DNA from: Treponema pedis
Lineage (GTDB): Bacteria > Spirochaetota > Spirochaetia > Treponematales > Treponemataceae
Direction of reading: 5' to 3'
Assembly: GCF_017161325.1 (NCBI RefSeq)
Contig: NZ_CP045670.1
Coordinates: 2,659,367-2,723,366 of the forward strand
DNA: 64,000 bases
The notes under the pieces are model-generated. The model was not told the DNA's origin. It did not search any database and saw only the letters and a program-made list of their open reading frames with translations. The translations under genes and the position numbers were made by a program. Positions 17,318 through 26,391 of the stretch are shown here, piece after piece. How positions within the stretch are numbered: the first letter of the stretch is position 1; each line of letters opens with the position of its first letter.

Positions 17318-20108
17318 ATAAAACCCCCGTTTCATTTGTTTCTACATTATTCCTTTTGGGTAAATTTATTTCAAATTTAAGCCTGGAAACAATACCGTCT
17401 TGGAACAATTTTCCGTCTTTTAAATGTCTTTGAGCCCTAACTTCAATATAAAAACTTCCACGCGATAAAAGTGCAAGCTCTCTAAACTTAAGTAAAATTT
17501 CTTTTTTACCGTCCGCACCTATTTTCGACGAGTATACGGATTTACTTTTTTTATTTGAAGTATATATTTCTACAAGATATACGGTCGCTTCTTCTATTGC
17601 ATTCCAACTGAAATCTATAGTTCTGTTTTCTTTAAAAAATGCAGCATTTAGAACCGCATTTTCTTTAGGCGAAATAAATTTTACGGCTTGTAAAGGAGGT
17701 ATCGGCAAAATCGTAAACTCAAAATTTTTTTCGGAAGAAATGTCCAAGCCTTCTATTGTTGACGCCGTAACCCGCCATGTATATTTTCCCGCTTCAAGAG
17801 GGGGAAGTTTAACGGTAAAGCCGGGGTTGTTTAAAGATAAAACAGGCTCCTTACTTCCGGTTTTCGTAACCAGCAAATTCGCATTTTCCGGTTTTTCCGA
17901 TGAAGCCCAAATTAACTTCCCAGGATTAAGCATAGCTTCAACACCGTTAATTCGGGCATTATCTACAGGCGAAAGCAGCTCTACCGGTTTTAAATGCCGT
18001 AAAAATATTTCGCTATCTTCGGCAAGACCGTATCGGCGGCTTGAGCTAAGCGTTGCCGAAGCAAAGCCCTGTATACTTACGATATAAGGTCCGTCGGCAA
18101 TATCTTTAAAATCAAGTTCGATTTCGGTTTCGGTTATAAATAAATTTTCGTAAAGAACATCTTTTTCCAAACCGGGCTTTTTTATTTTTATTTGATAATA
18201 ATCCGCACCCTTTACTTCAGTCCACTTAAATTTATTAAGCCGATTTTGAAGTATGATTATACGCTTATCCGCACCGATATTGACAAGCTGCGGTTTTTCA
18301 AAAGGCGGGGCAATTATAACTTTTTTTGTTTCCGTTTTTATCGGAAAATTTTCCGCCGAGCTTATTACCCTCCAATACCAAGTTCCCGTTTTTAATTCGA
18401 TTCCGTCAACACCGGTATTAAAAGTTTTTATATCTTTTACTATGTTTGAAAAATCTTCGGTATCCGAAACTTGAAAATGCTGTTCGGACGTTAAATTCGT
18501 TTTCCAAGTAAAACGGGTATCGCGGCACAGGGTGTCGGCAATAATATAACCGTCGGGCGGAAATACCGAGCGCAAAGTAACTTCCGTATCAAGCGTTTTA
18601 AAACTTCTCGGTTTACTTTCGGTTAAAACGGCACCTTTTTCGTCCGTTCCGAAAACCGTCCAATAGTAAGTACCGTTAGGCAAAAGTTTTGCAGCTTCTT
18701 TTAATTCCAAATAATTATCGGCTGTAACCGTATCTATAAGCGGGTTTACCATATTTTCGTTATCCGAAATTATTATTCTGTATTTTTTTGCCTCTTCAAC
18801 AGTTTTCCACGAAAAAGTAAGACTTTTTGAGCTTGCCGTATCAGCAACGGTTTTCGGAAACAGAGCTTCAGGTTCGGGTAAAGTACTCCTTTTTTCAATC
18901 TTAAAAGAAAAAACCTCAGATGAAAGGACATCGGTTTCCTTTGCCGTCAAATAATACGGAGTTACACGCCAATACCAAATTCCGTCATTTAAGGCGGAAA
19001 CGGCAAGAGATTCCATATTAACCGATTTTGTAAATTTAGGATTAACCATATCCGGATTATCCGCAATTTCCAACAAATAAGAAGCGGCCGATTCATTTCC
19101 TTTCCATAAAAATCTGACGGAAGGAGGTGTATTTTTATAAAAATATTTTGATTCTTTTGCAGGGATTAAAAGAAGCGGTACCGGTGCAGGTAAAACCGTA
19201 AACTTTCCATGTGCCGACAAAGCCTGTCTTCCGCTTTGCTTTTTAGGATATAACTTCCAATATACATTGCCGTCAGGCTGTTCTATGCTTATTTCGTTTA
19301 AACCTGTTACCGAAAACTTACGATTGTTTTGAGAAAAGTCGCTTACGGAAGCCGTTTCTAAAATAAGTTCTTCATTTTCGGGAAGAGAGGTTTGCCATTT
19401 AAATAAAACATTAACTGAAGACCTTTCGGTATTTTGGTTTAAAATTTTAACATTTTGGGAAGGACTTATCATTGTTATTGCAGCTTCGGTTCCGCTTTGA
19501 AAAACGGAGTCTTTTTGAAGTGTTTTTGTATTTTGACCGGCTGCAATATTTTCGTCCGCAGTTTGTTCCGAAACGGCAGCTTCTCCCGTTTCAACTACTA
19601 ATCTTAAATTTTCGGTATCGGCCTTATCGGCATGTAAAAGCGAGTTTTCTTTTACAACTACGGAAGCGTTATTTGAGTTAATTTTTATTTTTGTATTTGA
19701 TGTTTGTACCGATACGGCGCCTTCTTTTAATCCTATTTCCGCTTCTTCATTGTCTTTTACAAAGATTTGAATCATTGTATCAGAACCTATGTCTATAACG
19801 TTATTATCCGATAAAAAGACTTTAGCTTCCGCGGCACCGGCCGTACGTATCGTATCTCCGTTATATACGGGTGAATGCTGTACGGGCCTATCCCAAACAG
19901 CCCTGTCTAAAAATTTACGCTGAACCGTCTTTTTTTTAAATGTAACGGTTCCGATTGATTTTTCATTTCGCTCCAGCGTTACGGTCAGATTTTTTATAAA
20001 AAGAAATAAGGCCGCAAAAGCCGTTGCAAGAGAAAGCAAAACCACTGCAAAATCGAGTAATATCGGCGAAGTATCAGGCTTGGATGTTATATTTCTTTTC
20101 GTCTTCAT
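17307..20108 (-). CDS. membrane-anchored FecR-domain protein with FN3-like repeats
   Basis: 933 residues. One N-terminal membrane helix (about 17-42, ILLDFAVVLLSLATAFAALFLFI) anchors a large extracytoplasmic part. A FecR-type domain follows (about 75-165: VWDRPVQHSPVYNGDTIRTAGAAEAKVFLSDNNVIDIG...), then a chain of about seven beta modules of FN3 character, each with a WYWRV- or YTWRV-like strand (IWYWRVTPYY, TYYWTVFGTD, TWYWRVISSA, KYTWRVTAST). The architecture suggests a periplasmic scaffold or ligand-binding stalk. It overlaps the cyclase gene by 35 bp and the barrel gene by 11 bp, so translation is coupled. AGGTGG precedes the ATG. Confidence 0.78.
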   Translation of the reverse strand: MKTKRNITSKPDTSPILLDFAVVLLSLATAFAALFLFIKNLTVTLERNEKSIGTVTFKKKTVQRKFLDRAVWDRPVQHSPVYNGDTIRTAGAAEAKVFLSDNNVIDIGSDTMIQIFVKDNEEAEIGLKEGAVSVQTSNTKIKINSNNASVVVKENSLLHADKADTENLRLVVETGEAAVSEQTADENIAAGQNTKTLQKDSVFQSGTEAAITMISPSQNVKILNQNTERSSVNVLFKWQTSLPENEELILETASVSDFSQNNRKFSVTGLNEISIEQPDGNVYWKLYPKKQSGRQALSAHGKFTVLPAPVPLLLIPAKESKYFYKNTPPSVRFLWKGNESAASYLLEIADNPDMVNPKFTKSVNMESLAVSALNDGIWYWRVTPYYLTAKETDVLSSEVFSFKIEKRSTLPEPEALFPKTVADTASSKSLTFSWKTVEEAKKYRIIISDNENMVNPLIDTVTADNYLELKEAAKLLPNGTYYWTVFGTDEKGAVLTESKPRSFKTLDTEVTLRSVFPPDGYIIADTLCRDTRFTWKTNLTSEQHFQVSDTEDFSNIVKDIKTFNTGVDGIELKTGTWYWRVISSAENFPIKTETKKVIIAPPFEKPQLVNIGADKRIIILQNRLNKFKWTEVKGADYYQIKIKKPGLEKDVLYENLFITETEIELDFKDIADGPYIVSIQGFASATLSSSRRYGLAEDSEIFLRHLKPVELLSPVDNARINGVEAMLNPGKLIWASSEKPENANLLVTKTGSKEPVLSLNNPGFTVKLPPLEAGKYTWRVTASTIEGLDISSEKNFEFTILPIPPLQAVKFISPKENAVLNAAFFKENRTIDFSWNAIEEATVYLVEIYTSNKKSKSVYSSKIGADGKKEILLKFRELALLSRGSFYIEVRAQRHLKDGKLFQDGIVSRLKFEINLPKRNNVETNETGVLYGK

Positions 20109-21978
20109 TTATATCCACCTTTGCAAAATCGGGAATGGGAATACCTAATACTTGTCTTACTTGATTCAGTGTTTTCGGCCCCTTCGCTCCTGCACCGGGA
20201 ATTCCGGTTTCGTTCGGCATATTTACGACGGCAAACATGCGTAAAGGTTTTTCTTTTCCTTTAACCGTAACGGAAGGCATTTCTTCTACGAGAACTTCTT
20301 CTTTAACCAAGTTATATGTGTATTCGGTTATAAGAATGTCGGTTCCCATAGGTTTATTAAGAGCTTCGGTACGGGAGGCAAGATTTACGGCATCTCCTAT
20401 AACCGTATATTCCATTCTTTTTGTAGAACCTATTTGTCCTGCAACTACGGGTCCCGAGTTAATGCCGCAACCTATACGTATAACAGGTTTTTTATCCCCT
20501 CCCCGTCCGCGGTTAAAGATAATTAAGGCGGCGCGCATTTGTAAGGCAGCCCGTATGCAGTTTAAAGCGTCTTCTTTGGGGCTTCCCGCCGTTGTAGGCG
20601 CTCCCCAAACCGCCATAATTGCATCTCCTATAAATTTATCAACTACGCCGTGCGTGTTATTTACGCATTCCACCATTGCCGTCATATATTCATTTAAAAA
20701 TTCAACTACTTCGGCAGGTTGAAGTTTTTCCGAAATTGCCGTAAAAGAACGTATATCGGAGAAAAAAACGGTAGTGTTTTTCGTTTCACCTCCGAGGGCA
20801 AGTTTTCCCTGCATTGCAAGTTCGGCTATTTCTTTGTTGATAAATCTGCCGAAAGAATCCTTTAACCTTTCACGTTCCGCAAGGCCCTTACCCATCTGCA
20901 CGAAACTTTTAGTTAAAAGCCCGAGTTCGTCATTTGTTTCGGGAGTTAGGTTTATTTCATATTCTCCCTTTTCGATTTGACCTGCAGCCATAGCCAAAAG
21001 TTTAACCGGGGTGCTTATCGACTTTGAAAAAAACCAGACAAAAATTACCGATAAGGCTAAAACCGTAATACCTAGGTAAATATTTCTTTGGGTAGTTCTT
21101 ATAACGGGCTCCAATACTTTTTCCGCTTCGGCAGTGGTAAGCACTGCAATGTCGCCCAAATTAAGGCGAGAATAAGAACCGAAAAACTTTTTTCCGGTAT
21201 CGTCGGAAAAAAGCATTTGACGGTTCGCATCGCCGTTTTCTCTCATTTTTTCAAACAGATAAAAACCGCTTATGTTTGCGCTGTGTTTGACTATTTCAAA
21301 ATCGGAATGAACCAGTACATCGCCCGAACCGTTTACAAGATATGTAGTTTGAACAGTTCCCGCCCCCAAGATGTCGGAAAGTTTTTCCGATGAAAAAAAC
21401 ACCGCTAAACCCTGTTCCAAGCCTTTTTCCCGATAAGGGTAAAACAAAACCATCATAGGCATATTAAAATCGGGCGAAGCGTTCAGCACATGCATTATTC
21501 CGCCTTCGGTTTGAATTACCTTATCGGTATTATCTTTTAAAAATTTATCTACTACGGAAACTTCAAGTTCGTTGGATAAAAAGAAGGATGTGTTTAGCAG
21601 TTTACGTTCAAGACCTCCCGACCTTTTTGAATCGGTAACAAGAACGGCGGCAACGGACGGGTTTCTTTCAAAATAAAAATCGGCTGTATGTTTTGCAAAC
21701 TTGCTTGAAGTTTCCGAAATATTAAGAATATCTAAAAGTAAAAAAGCATTTGCTCTAATTGACGTCAATTCCTTTTCTACCGCTGAAGCCGCCTGCACAT
21801 TCACCGTACGGTTGTTTTCTTCAGCCGTAAGTCTGACATCTTCCGTACCGAACCAAGTAACTAATGCAGTAATTATACCGATGGATAAAACCGTCAGTAT
21901 TGAAATTATGATAACCAACTTTGCTCCTATCGGAAATTTTACCGTTCCTATAGAGGCTCCTTTTTGTTTTTTAGGCAT
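20074..21978 (-). CDS. membrane-bound class III adenylate/guanylate cyclase with HAMP domain
   Basis: 634 residues from the ATG at 21978 (GGAG 7 bases upstream; a TTG at 21990 overlaps that site). Order: TM1 (about 18-42), extracytoplasmic sensor of Cache type (about 43-300), TM2 (about 300-320, NIYLGITVLALSVIFVWFF), HAMP (about 320-375) and a class III catalytic domain (about 400-575). The catalytic core has both metal-binding Asp residues (FFSDIRSFT and FIGDAIMAVWGAP) and the transition-state Asn/Arg region (GDAVNLASRTEALNK). Whether it makes cAMP or cGMP is not decidable by eye. It heads the operon of six overlapping or tightly spaced genes, behind a good promoter. Confidence 0.9.
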   Translation of the reverse strand: MPKKQKGASIGTVKFPIGAKLVIIISILTVLSIGIITALVTWFGTEDVRLTAEENNRTVNVQAASAVEKELTSIRANAFLLLDILNISETSSKFAKHTADFYFERNPSVAAVLVTDSKRSGGLERKLLNTSFFLSNELEVSVVDKFLKDNTDKVIQTEGGIMHVLNASPDFNMPMMVLFYPYREKGLEQGLAVFFSSEKLSDILGAGTVQTTYLVNGSGDVLVHSDFEIVKHSANISGFYLFEKMRENGDANRQMLFSDDTGKKFFGSYSRLNLGDIAVLTTAEAEKVLEPVIRTTQRNIYLGITVLALSVIFVWFFSKSISTPVKLLAMAAGQIEKGEYEINLTPETNDELGLLTKSFVQMGKGLAERERLKDSFGRFINKEIAELAMQGKLALGGETKNTTVFFSDIRSFTAISEKLQPAEVVEFLNEYMTAMVECVNNTHGVVDKFIGDAIMAVWGAPTTAGSPKEDALNCIRAALQMRAALIIFNRGRGGDKKPVIRIGCGINSGPVVAGQIGSTKRMEYTVIGDAVNLASRTEALNKPMGTDILITEYTYNLVKEEVLVEEMPSVTVKGKEKPLRMFAVVNMPNETGIPGAGAKGPKTLNQVRQVLGIPIPDFAKVDINEDEKKYNIQA

Positions 21979-22027
21979 TTTTTTCTCCAAATTTTACATA
22001 AAAAAAAGAAAATATAACTATTTGTAT

Positions 22028-22056
22028 ATTATATAACAAGGTTTTATAAAAATCAA
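22028..22056 (-). promoter_or_regulatory. promoter of the cyclase operon
   Basis: On the minus strand TTGATT and a perfect TATAAT are 17 bases apart, about 50 bp ahead of the cyclase start codon. Confidence 0.75.
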
Positions 22057-22137
22057 GTTAACAGTATTTTTTTAAAACGGAATTTTTATTCTCACTTATA
22101 GCGGAGTTAAAGCCTTTTTAATGCTCTATTTTAAATC

Positions 22138-22295
22138 GAGCCCGTAAGCGGTTCTTTTGAAAAGGGAGGGGCACAGGGGGGGGGGAATGGGGAGAAACCG
22201 CAAAGCACGCAAAGTACGCAAAGAAGAATGAGGGGTAAAACACAGCACCACGAAAAACCTTAGCGGTTAAAATAAAACCGCAGAGCTCGCAGAGA
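22138..22295. repeat. left flank of the repeat island: G10 tract and Ala/Lys-type intergenic repeats
   Basis: No gene is supported from 22057 to 23366. This left part holds AAGCGGTTCTTTTGAAA (22145 onward, repeated at 23146), a G10 run (22176-22185), three near-identical 9-base units CGCAAAGCA/CGCAAAGTA/CGCAAAGAA, and the segment CTTAGCGGTTAAAATAAAAC followed by CGCAGAGCTCGCAGAGA. The last two modules recur to the right of the tandem array. Confidence 0.75.
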
Positions 22296-22322
22296 GAAAG
22301 AGGGGGCTTATTAAACACACAG

Positions 22323-22874
22323 TGTAACGGTATAAGGTTAGTCGGTCTTACCGCATAAGGTAAGGGAGTCTTATCGCATAGGGTAAGACAGACGAACCAC
22401 ATAAGGTAAGATATACGAACCACATAAGGTAAGATATACGAACCACATAAGGTAAGATATACGAACCACATAGGGTAAGATATACGAACCACATAGGGTA
22501 AGATAGACGAACCACATAAGGTAAGATATACGAACCACATAGGGTAAGATAGACGAACCACATAAGGTAAGATATACGAACCACATAAGGTAAGATATAC
22601 GAACCACATAAGGTAAGATATACGAACCACATAGGGTAAGATATACGAACCACATAGGGTAAGATAGACGAACCACATAGGGTAAGACAGACGAACCACA
22701 TAAGGTAAGATATACGAACCACATAAGGTAAGATATACGAACCACATAAGGTAAGATATACGAACCACATAGGGTAAGATATACGAACCACATAGGGTAA
22801 GATAGACGAACCACATAAGGTAAGATATACGAACCACATAGGGTAAGGGAGTCTTACCGCATAACGATAGACGG
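22323..22874. repeat. tandem array of 24 units of 23 bp
   Basis: Twenty clear units begin with ACGAACCACATA at 22392 and then every 23 bases to 22829. Three degenerate units precede them (22323, 22346, 22369) and one follows (22852), so the array is 24 x 23 = 552 bp. The units vary at only a few sites: ATAAGG or ATAGGG, and GATATACG, GATAGACG or GACAGACG. Because 23 is not a multiple of 3, three units give a 23-residue repeat in every frame, which produces long Leu/Tyr-rich open frames on the minus strand that are not real genes. There are no unique spacers, so it is not a CRISPR array. Confidence 0.95.
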
Positions 22875-22929
22875 TCTATACACATATAAGGACATCGGTA
22901 AAGCAAACACGCCTTACCGATTGACAAAA

Positions 22930-23070
22930 CAAAATAAAACCGCAAAGCACGCAGAGCACGCAAAGAAGAAATAGAGAGCTTGCAAACAGCAGTACCCCTG
23001 AAAAACCCTTTGCGCTCTTAGCATTCTTAGCGGTTAAATAAAAATAAAACCGCAGAGCTCGCACACAGGC
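22930..23070. repeat. right flank of the repeat island, second copy of the flanking modules
   Basis: AAAATAAAACCGCAAAGCAC and its 9-base repeats (22931-22969), then CTTAGCGGTTAAATAAAA and AACCGCAGAGCTCGCA (23027-23065), match the two modules on the left side of the array in the same orientation. Confidence 0.75.
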
Positions 23071-23127
23071 AAACAGCGAAGCGCCTTTGCCGCCAACCCG
23101 CTCTAAACCCCAGCCGTAAGCGGGGTT

Positions 23128-23148
23128 CTTAGGGGCAGAGCCCCTAAG
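23128..23148. repeat. perfect 9-bp inverted repeat
   Basis: CTTAGGGGC and GCCCCTAAG around AGA. It sits just before the second AAGCGGTTCTTTTGAAA motif. Confidence 0.8.
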
Positions 23149-23174
23149 CGGTTCTTTTGAAAGAAGAGGGGGTC

Positions 23175-23224
23175 TAAGGGGGAGAGGAAAACTTTTATCC
23201 GAAAAAGTTGTCCTCTCCCCCTTA
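23175..23224. repeat. long G/C-rich hairpin
   Basis: TAAGGGGGAGAGGA (23175-23188) pairs perfectly with TCCTCTCCCCCTTA (23211-23224), and the inner AACTTTT pairs with AAAAGTT. At more than 20 bp this is the strongest stem in the window. No T run follows it on the plus strand, so it may be a structural or recombination-associated element rather than a simple terminator. Confidence 0.8.
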
Positions 23225-23262
23225 AAAGAGATTTATCGAAAACCTTCTCTTTAACGGTTCTA

Positions 23263-23291
23263 TTGATTGGTTTAACTCTCTATGCTATAAT
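23263..23291 (+). promoter_or_regulatory. promoter of the DUF115 gene pair
   Basis: TTGATT and a perfect TATAAT with a 17-base spacer, about 75 bp ahead of the first DUF115 start codon. Confidence 0.7.
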
Positions 23292-23366
23292 AAACATCTA
23301 AAAGTTGATTGAGAATATTTTACCCGATTTATTCTATCGGCTTTCCCGAGCGGAGTTAAAACATAA

Positions 23367-24851
23367 ATGCAAATACCCGTAAAATTACATTCTGCATATA
23401 ATCCTCAAAAAGAAGCCGAAAGATTTTCGGAAACTATAACAGGTTCGCCTAAAATCATCATAATTACAGAACCCGGAGAATCTTACCTTGCGCCTGTTTT
23501 GCGGAACAAATTTCCCCATGCAAAACTAATTGCAATACGCTATACGGATACATATTTTTTATCATCGGATAAACTTTGGAATTCCGTTTGGCGGCCGGTA
23601 CATGGAAACTTGGATTTTTTTTTATTAAATAATATTCCCGATGAATTTTATGCATTACGCTTTTTTTACCGTGGAAACCTGCGGAAAAGTTTTGGAAAGA
23701 AGCTGCGGATTTTGTATGGAAAACCATAGCGACCTCAATCAAAATGATTCAAAGCGTAATTGCAACAAGAAGTTTTTTCGGAGTACGGTGGCTGAAAAAC
23801 ATTACAGATAATTTTTTGTTTGCCGAAAACATAAACAATTTTGAATTTTATAATGAAGACTCTTTTTTTGCCGCTTCAGGGTGCAGTTTAAAAACTTTTT
23901 TAAAAACGGGAAAAAATATGCTCAATAAAAAATTCATATCGGCAGCGGCTTCAGCAGTGCCCGCTTTATCGGCATACGGAATAAATCCTGACCTTTGTAT
24001 TTCAACGGACGGAGGTTTTTGGGCTGCAAGTCATATCAAAGCCGCTTTCTTCAAAAATTCCCGTTGCATTCCCGCCCGAAGCGAAAATCCCCTACAATAT
24101 TTTGGCAAAGAACCCTTGCGTATTTTTAACTTACGGCTCTCTGATAGAAGCTTACTTTTTTACGGGCCTTAATATTTTACCTAAAAAAGCAAAACGGAAC
24201 GGAACGGTTTCAGGTACGGCAGTCGATTTACTTTTAGATTACACAAAAGGAAACATTTATATCTCCGGTCTTGATTTGGAAGGTTCTAAAGGTTTTTCAC
24301 ATGCGCAGCCTCATGAAAGTTTAAAATCAAAAGAGAATTCTTTTTTTAAAATAAATCCCATTTCACAATTTGCGGCTGTTTCAAATTTCGATACGCGTTC
24401 GCTTGAAATTTATGCAAAATGGTTTTCGCAAATGAATTCGGAAAGAGCCGAGCGTATTTTCAGAATCGGCAGCGAAGGAAAAACAATAGAAAATATAAAA
24501 AGAATTTCCATAAACGATTTTAACTCTTCTTTTAAATCCGCTCAAAAAATATCTGTAGTACACAGTGAAAAAAAAAGCAAACTCGACAGAAAAATCGTTG
24601 TTTATGAATTTTATAAAAGAATGGAAAAAAAAATAAATTCAGGATTTTTTTTAAATGAAGTGGACATTTGTCTAAAAAATCTAAATCGTAAATCCATAGA
24701 AATAGAACTATGTGAACTAATTGCCTTTCAATCTTATATAAAGCTTATAAAAAATGCGGATACCGAAAATGCCTTAAATGCAAAATCGGAACTTAAAAGC
24801 GGAATAAAGGATTTTATAAATATGCAGTTAAAAAGGTTAAAAAATGACTGA
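23367..24851 (+). pseudogene. DUF115 (motility accessory factor-like) protein, two frameshifts
   Basis: Three consecutive open segments join into one 494-residue DUF115 protein if a T is added to the T7 run at 23659-23665 (giving ALRFFLPWKPAEKFW) and a base removed near 24037-24039 (giving KPLSSKIPVAFPPEAKIPYNILAKN). Its N-terminal signature (HSAYNPQKEAERF) and core (FFAASGCSLK, LSAYGINPDLCISTDGG, ISGLDLEGSKG) match the intact paralog directly downstream (HSKYNPEREAERL, YILGAGPCLE, LNAYGITADFFISIDPQ). DUF115 proteins include Campylobacter Maf enzymes that glycosylate flagellin. The two opposite shifts leave the length a multiple of three, so this may be assembly error instead of true decay. 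It overlaps the next gene by 8 bp. Confidence 0.75.
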
Positions 24852-26391
24852 TACAGCTTTACTTAAAAAAAATTTGGAAACCTTAAAAGAACGCTTCCCC
24901 GCTCTTTCAAAAAAAATAGAAAATGCAAAACCTTCTTGCGATTATTCCGAGTTTCAAACTTCAAAAACCGGACAGCTTATTCCGTGCTTTAAAACGGGGA
25001 ATTTATTACATTCAAAATATAATCCGGAACGCGAAGCCGAAAGATTGTTTTCCGGAAATGAAAACTTCGTTCTCTTTTGCGGGCTGGGTTCAGGTATACA
25101 TATAAACTATTTTTTAAATACATTTAAAAATAAACCTTGCGCACTGGTTGAAACGGACTTTTCCGCATTAAAACATCTTTTAACAAAAATAGATTTTACC
25201 GGTATCTTTTTAAATTCAAACTTTACCGTACTGCCGCCGTTTGAAGATGCCGAATTTGAAAACGAATTGATTCAAAATTATATTCCCGTTCTGCACGGCA
25301 ATTTTGAAGTAAAATTTTTACTGCCGTGGGAAAACTATTATAAAGATAAATTAAGCGTCTTTCAACAAAAAATAAAAGAATCTTTAAAGATTATTCAAAG
25401 TGATACGGCAACTCAAGCGCGTTTCGGTAAAATATGGATGCGAAATATTTTATTTAATTTAAAAACGGCTTCAAATATTTTACCTCAAATGCCTAAGGCG
25501 GACACAAATAAAACGGCTTATATTTTGGGTGCAGGCCCCTGTCTTGAAAATGCTATTAAAACAATTAAGGAAAAGAGAAAAGAATTTGTTTTATTTGCAG
25601 CCGATACGGCTTTTTCCGTTTTAAATGCCTACGGAATTACGGCCGATTTTTTTATAAGTATAGACCCTCAAATTTTTTCTTATCTTCATTGTTTTAAACC
25701 CGCCTCAAATTTAAAATTAGGCACGGAAGCGGATATCAATCCTACAATAGGAATTTTCGATTTATGTTCTAACCCGCTTACGGTAAAAACTTTTTTACAA
25801 AACGGAAATAAGATACTTTTTACGGCAGGCGCTCATCCTTTTGCTCAATACGCTTCAAATTTTTCACCCTTCCCGTACTGCAATACTTCAACCGGAACGG
25901 TAGCCGGAGCGGCAAAATATGCGGCTATTGCAATGGGGTTTAAAAATTTTCGATTTGCGGGGCTTGATTTTGCTTATACAAACGGAAAGGCTTATGCAAG
26001 GGAAACATACTTATCAAAACTTTTTTTTAAAGAAGCTTTAAAAACTTCTCCGGGTGAAACAAAATTTTGCGCTTTAATGTTTCGAGGCAATGTAGAAAAA
26101 AAAACGGCTTCAGGAAAGATTACTTACACAACGGAATTACTTAACAGGTATGCCGAGTTATTCAATATAAATGAAAACGTTTCTTTATGGCAAAAAAAAG
26201 AATTTAGACAATTCCCTTATTATGATTTTATATTTAAGCTTAATTCCGATGCGAAAAAAAACGACTTTAATTTAAAAACCGCTATTTTACCCTATCTTAC
26301 ATATAAATCAAAAATATTGTATAATAAAAATCGCAATTTTTTAAATTTAGAACTTGCATTATCTGAAATTCTGGAGTATACTGTAGAATGA
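24844..26391 (+). CDS. DUF115 motility accessory factor-like protein
   Basis: 515 residues, intact. N-terminal HSKYNPEREAERL, then the Rossmann-like glycine motif AYILGAGPCLENAIKTIKEKRKEFVLFAADTAFSVLNAYGITADFFISIDPQ and the later ASNFSPFPYCNTSTGTVAGAAKYAAIAMGFKNFRFAGLDFAYTNGKAYAR, all characteristic of the DUF115 / MptE-like family. In Campylobacter relatives (Maf) transfer nonulosonic acids to flagellin; treponemal flagellins are also glycosylated, so a role in periplasmic flagellum modification is plausible but inferred. Second of two tandem paralogs; it overlaps both the preceding (8 bp) and following (4 bp, ATGA) genes, so the three form one operon. Confidence 0.82.
   Translation: MTDTALLKKNLETLKERFPALSKKIENAKPSCDYSEFQTSKTGQLIPCFKTGNLLHSKYNPEREAERLFSGNENFVLFCGLGSGIHINYFLNTFKNKPCALVETDFSALKHLLTKIDFTGIFLNSNFTVLPPFEDAEFENELIQNYIPVLHGNFEVKFLLPWENYYKDKLSVFQQKIKESLKIIQSDTATQARFGKIWMRNILFNLKTASNILPQMPKADTNKTAYILGAGPCLENAIKTIKEKRKEFVLFAADTAFSVLNAYGITADFFISIDPQIFSYLHCFKPASNLKLGTEADINPTIGIFDLCSNPLTVKTFLQNGNKILFTAGAHPFAQYASNFSPFPYCNTSTGTVAGAAKYAAIAMGFKNFRFAGLDFAYTNGKAYARETYLSKLFFKEALKTSPGETKFCALMFRGNVEKKTASGKITYTTELLNRYAELFNINENVSLWQKKEFRQFPYYDFIFKLNSDAKKNDFNLKTAILPYLTYKSKILYNKNRNFLNLELALSEILEYTVE

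Noticed and set aside
22323-22874. CRISPR array
   Set aside because: Units are contiguous with no unique spacers and no cas genes are nearby.
22118-22963. Open frames of 147-281 codons on the minus strand rich in Leu, Tyr and Val
   Set aside because: They are translations of the 23-bp tandem array; every frame is open because the unit lacks stop codons, and there is no ribosome site or family similarity.
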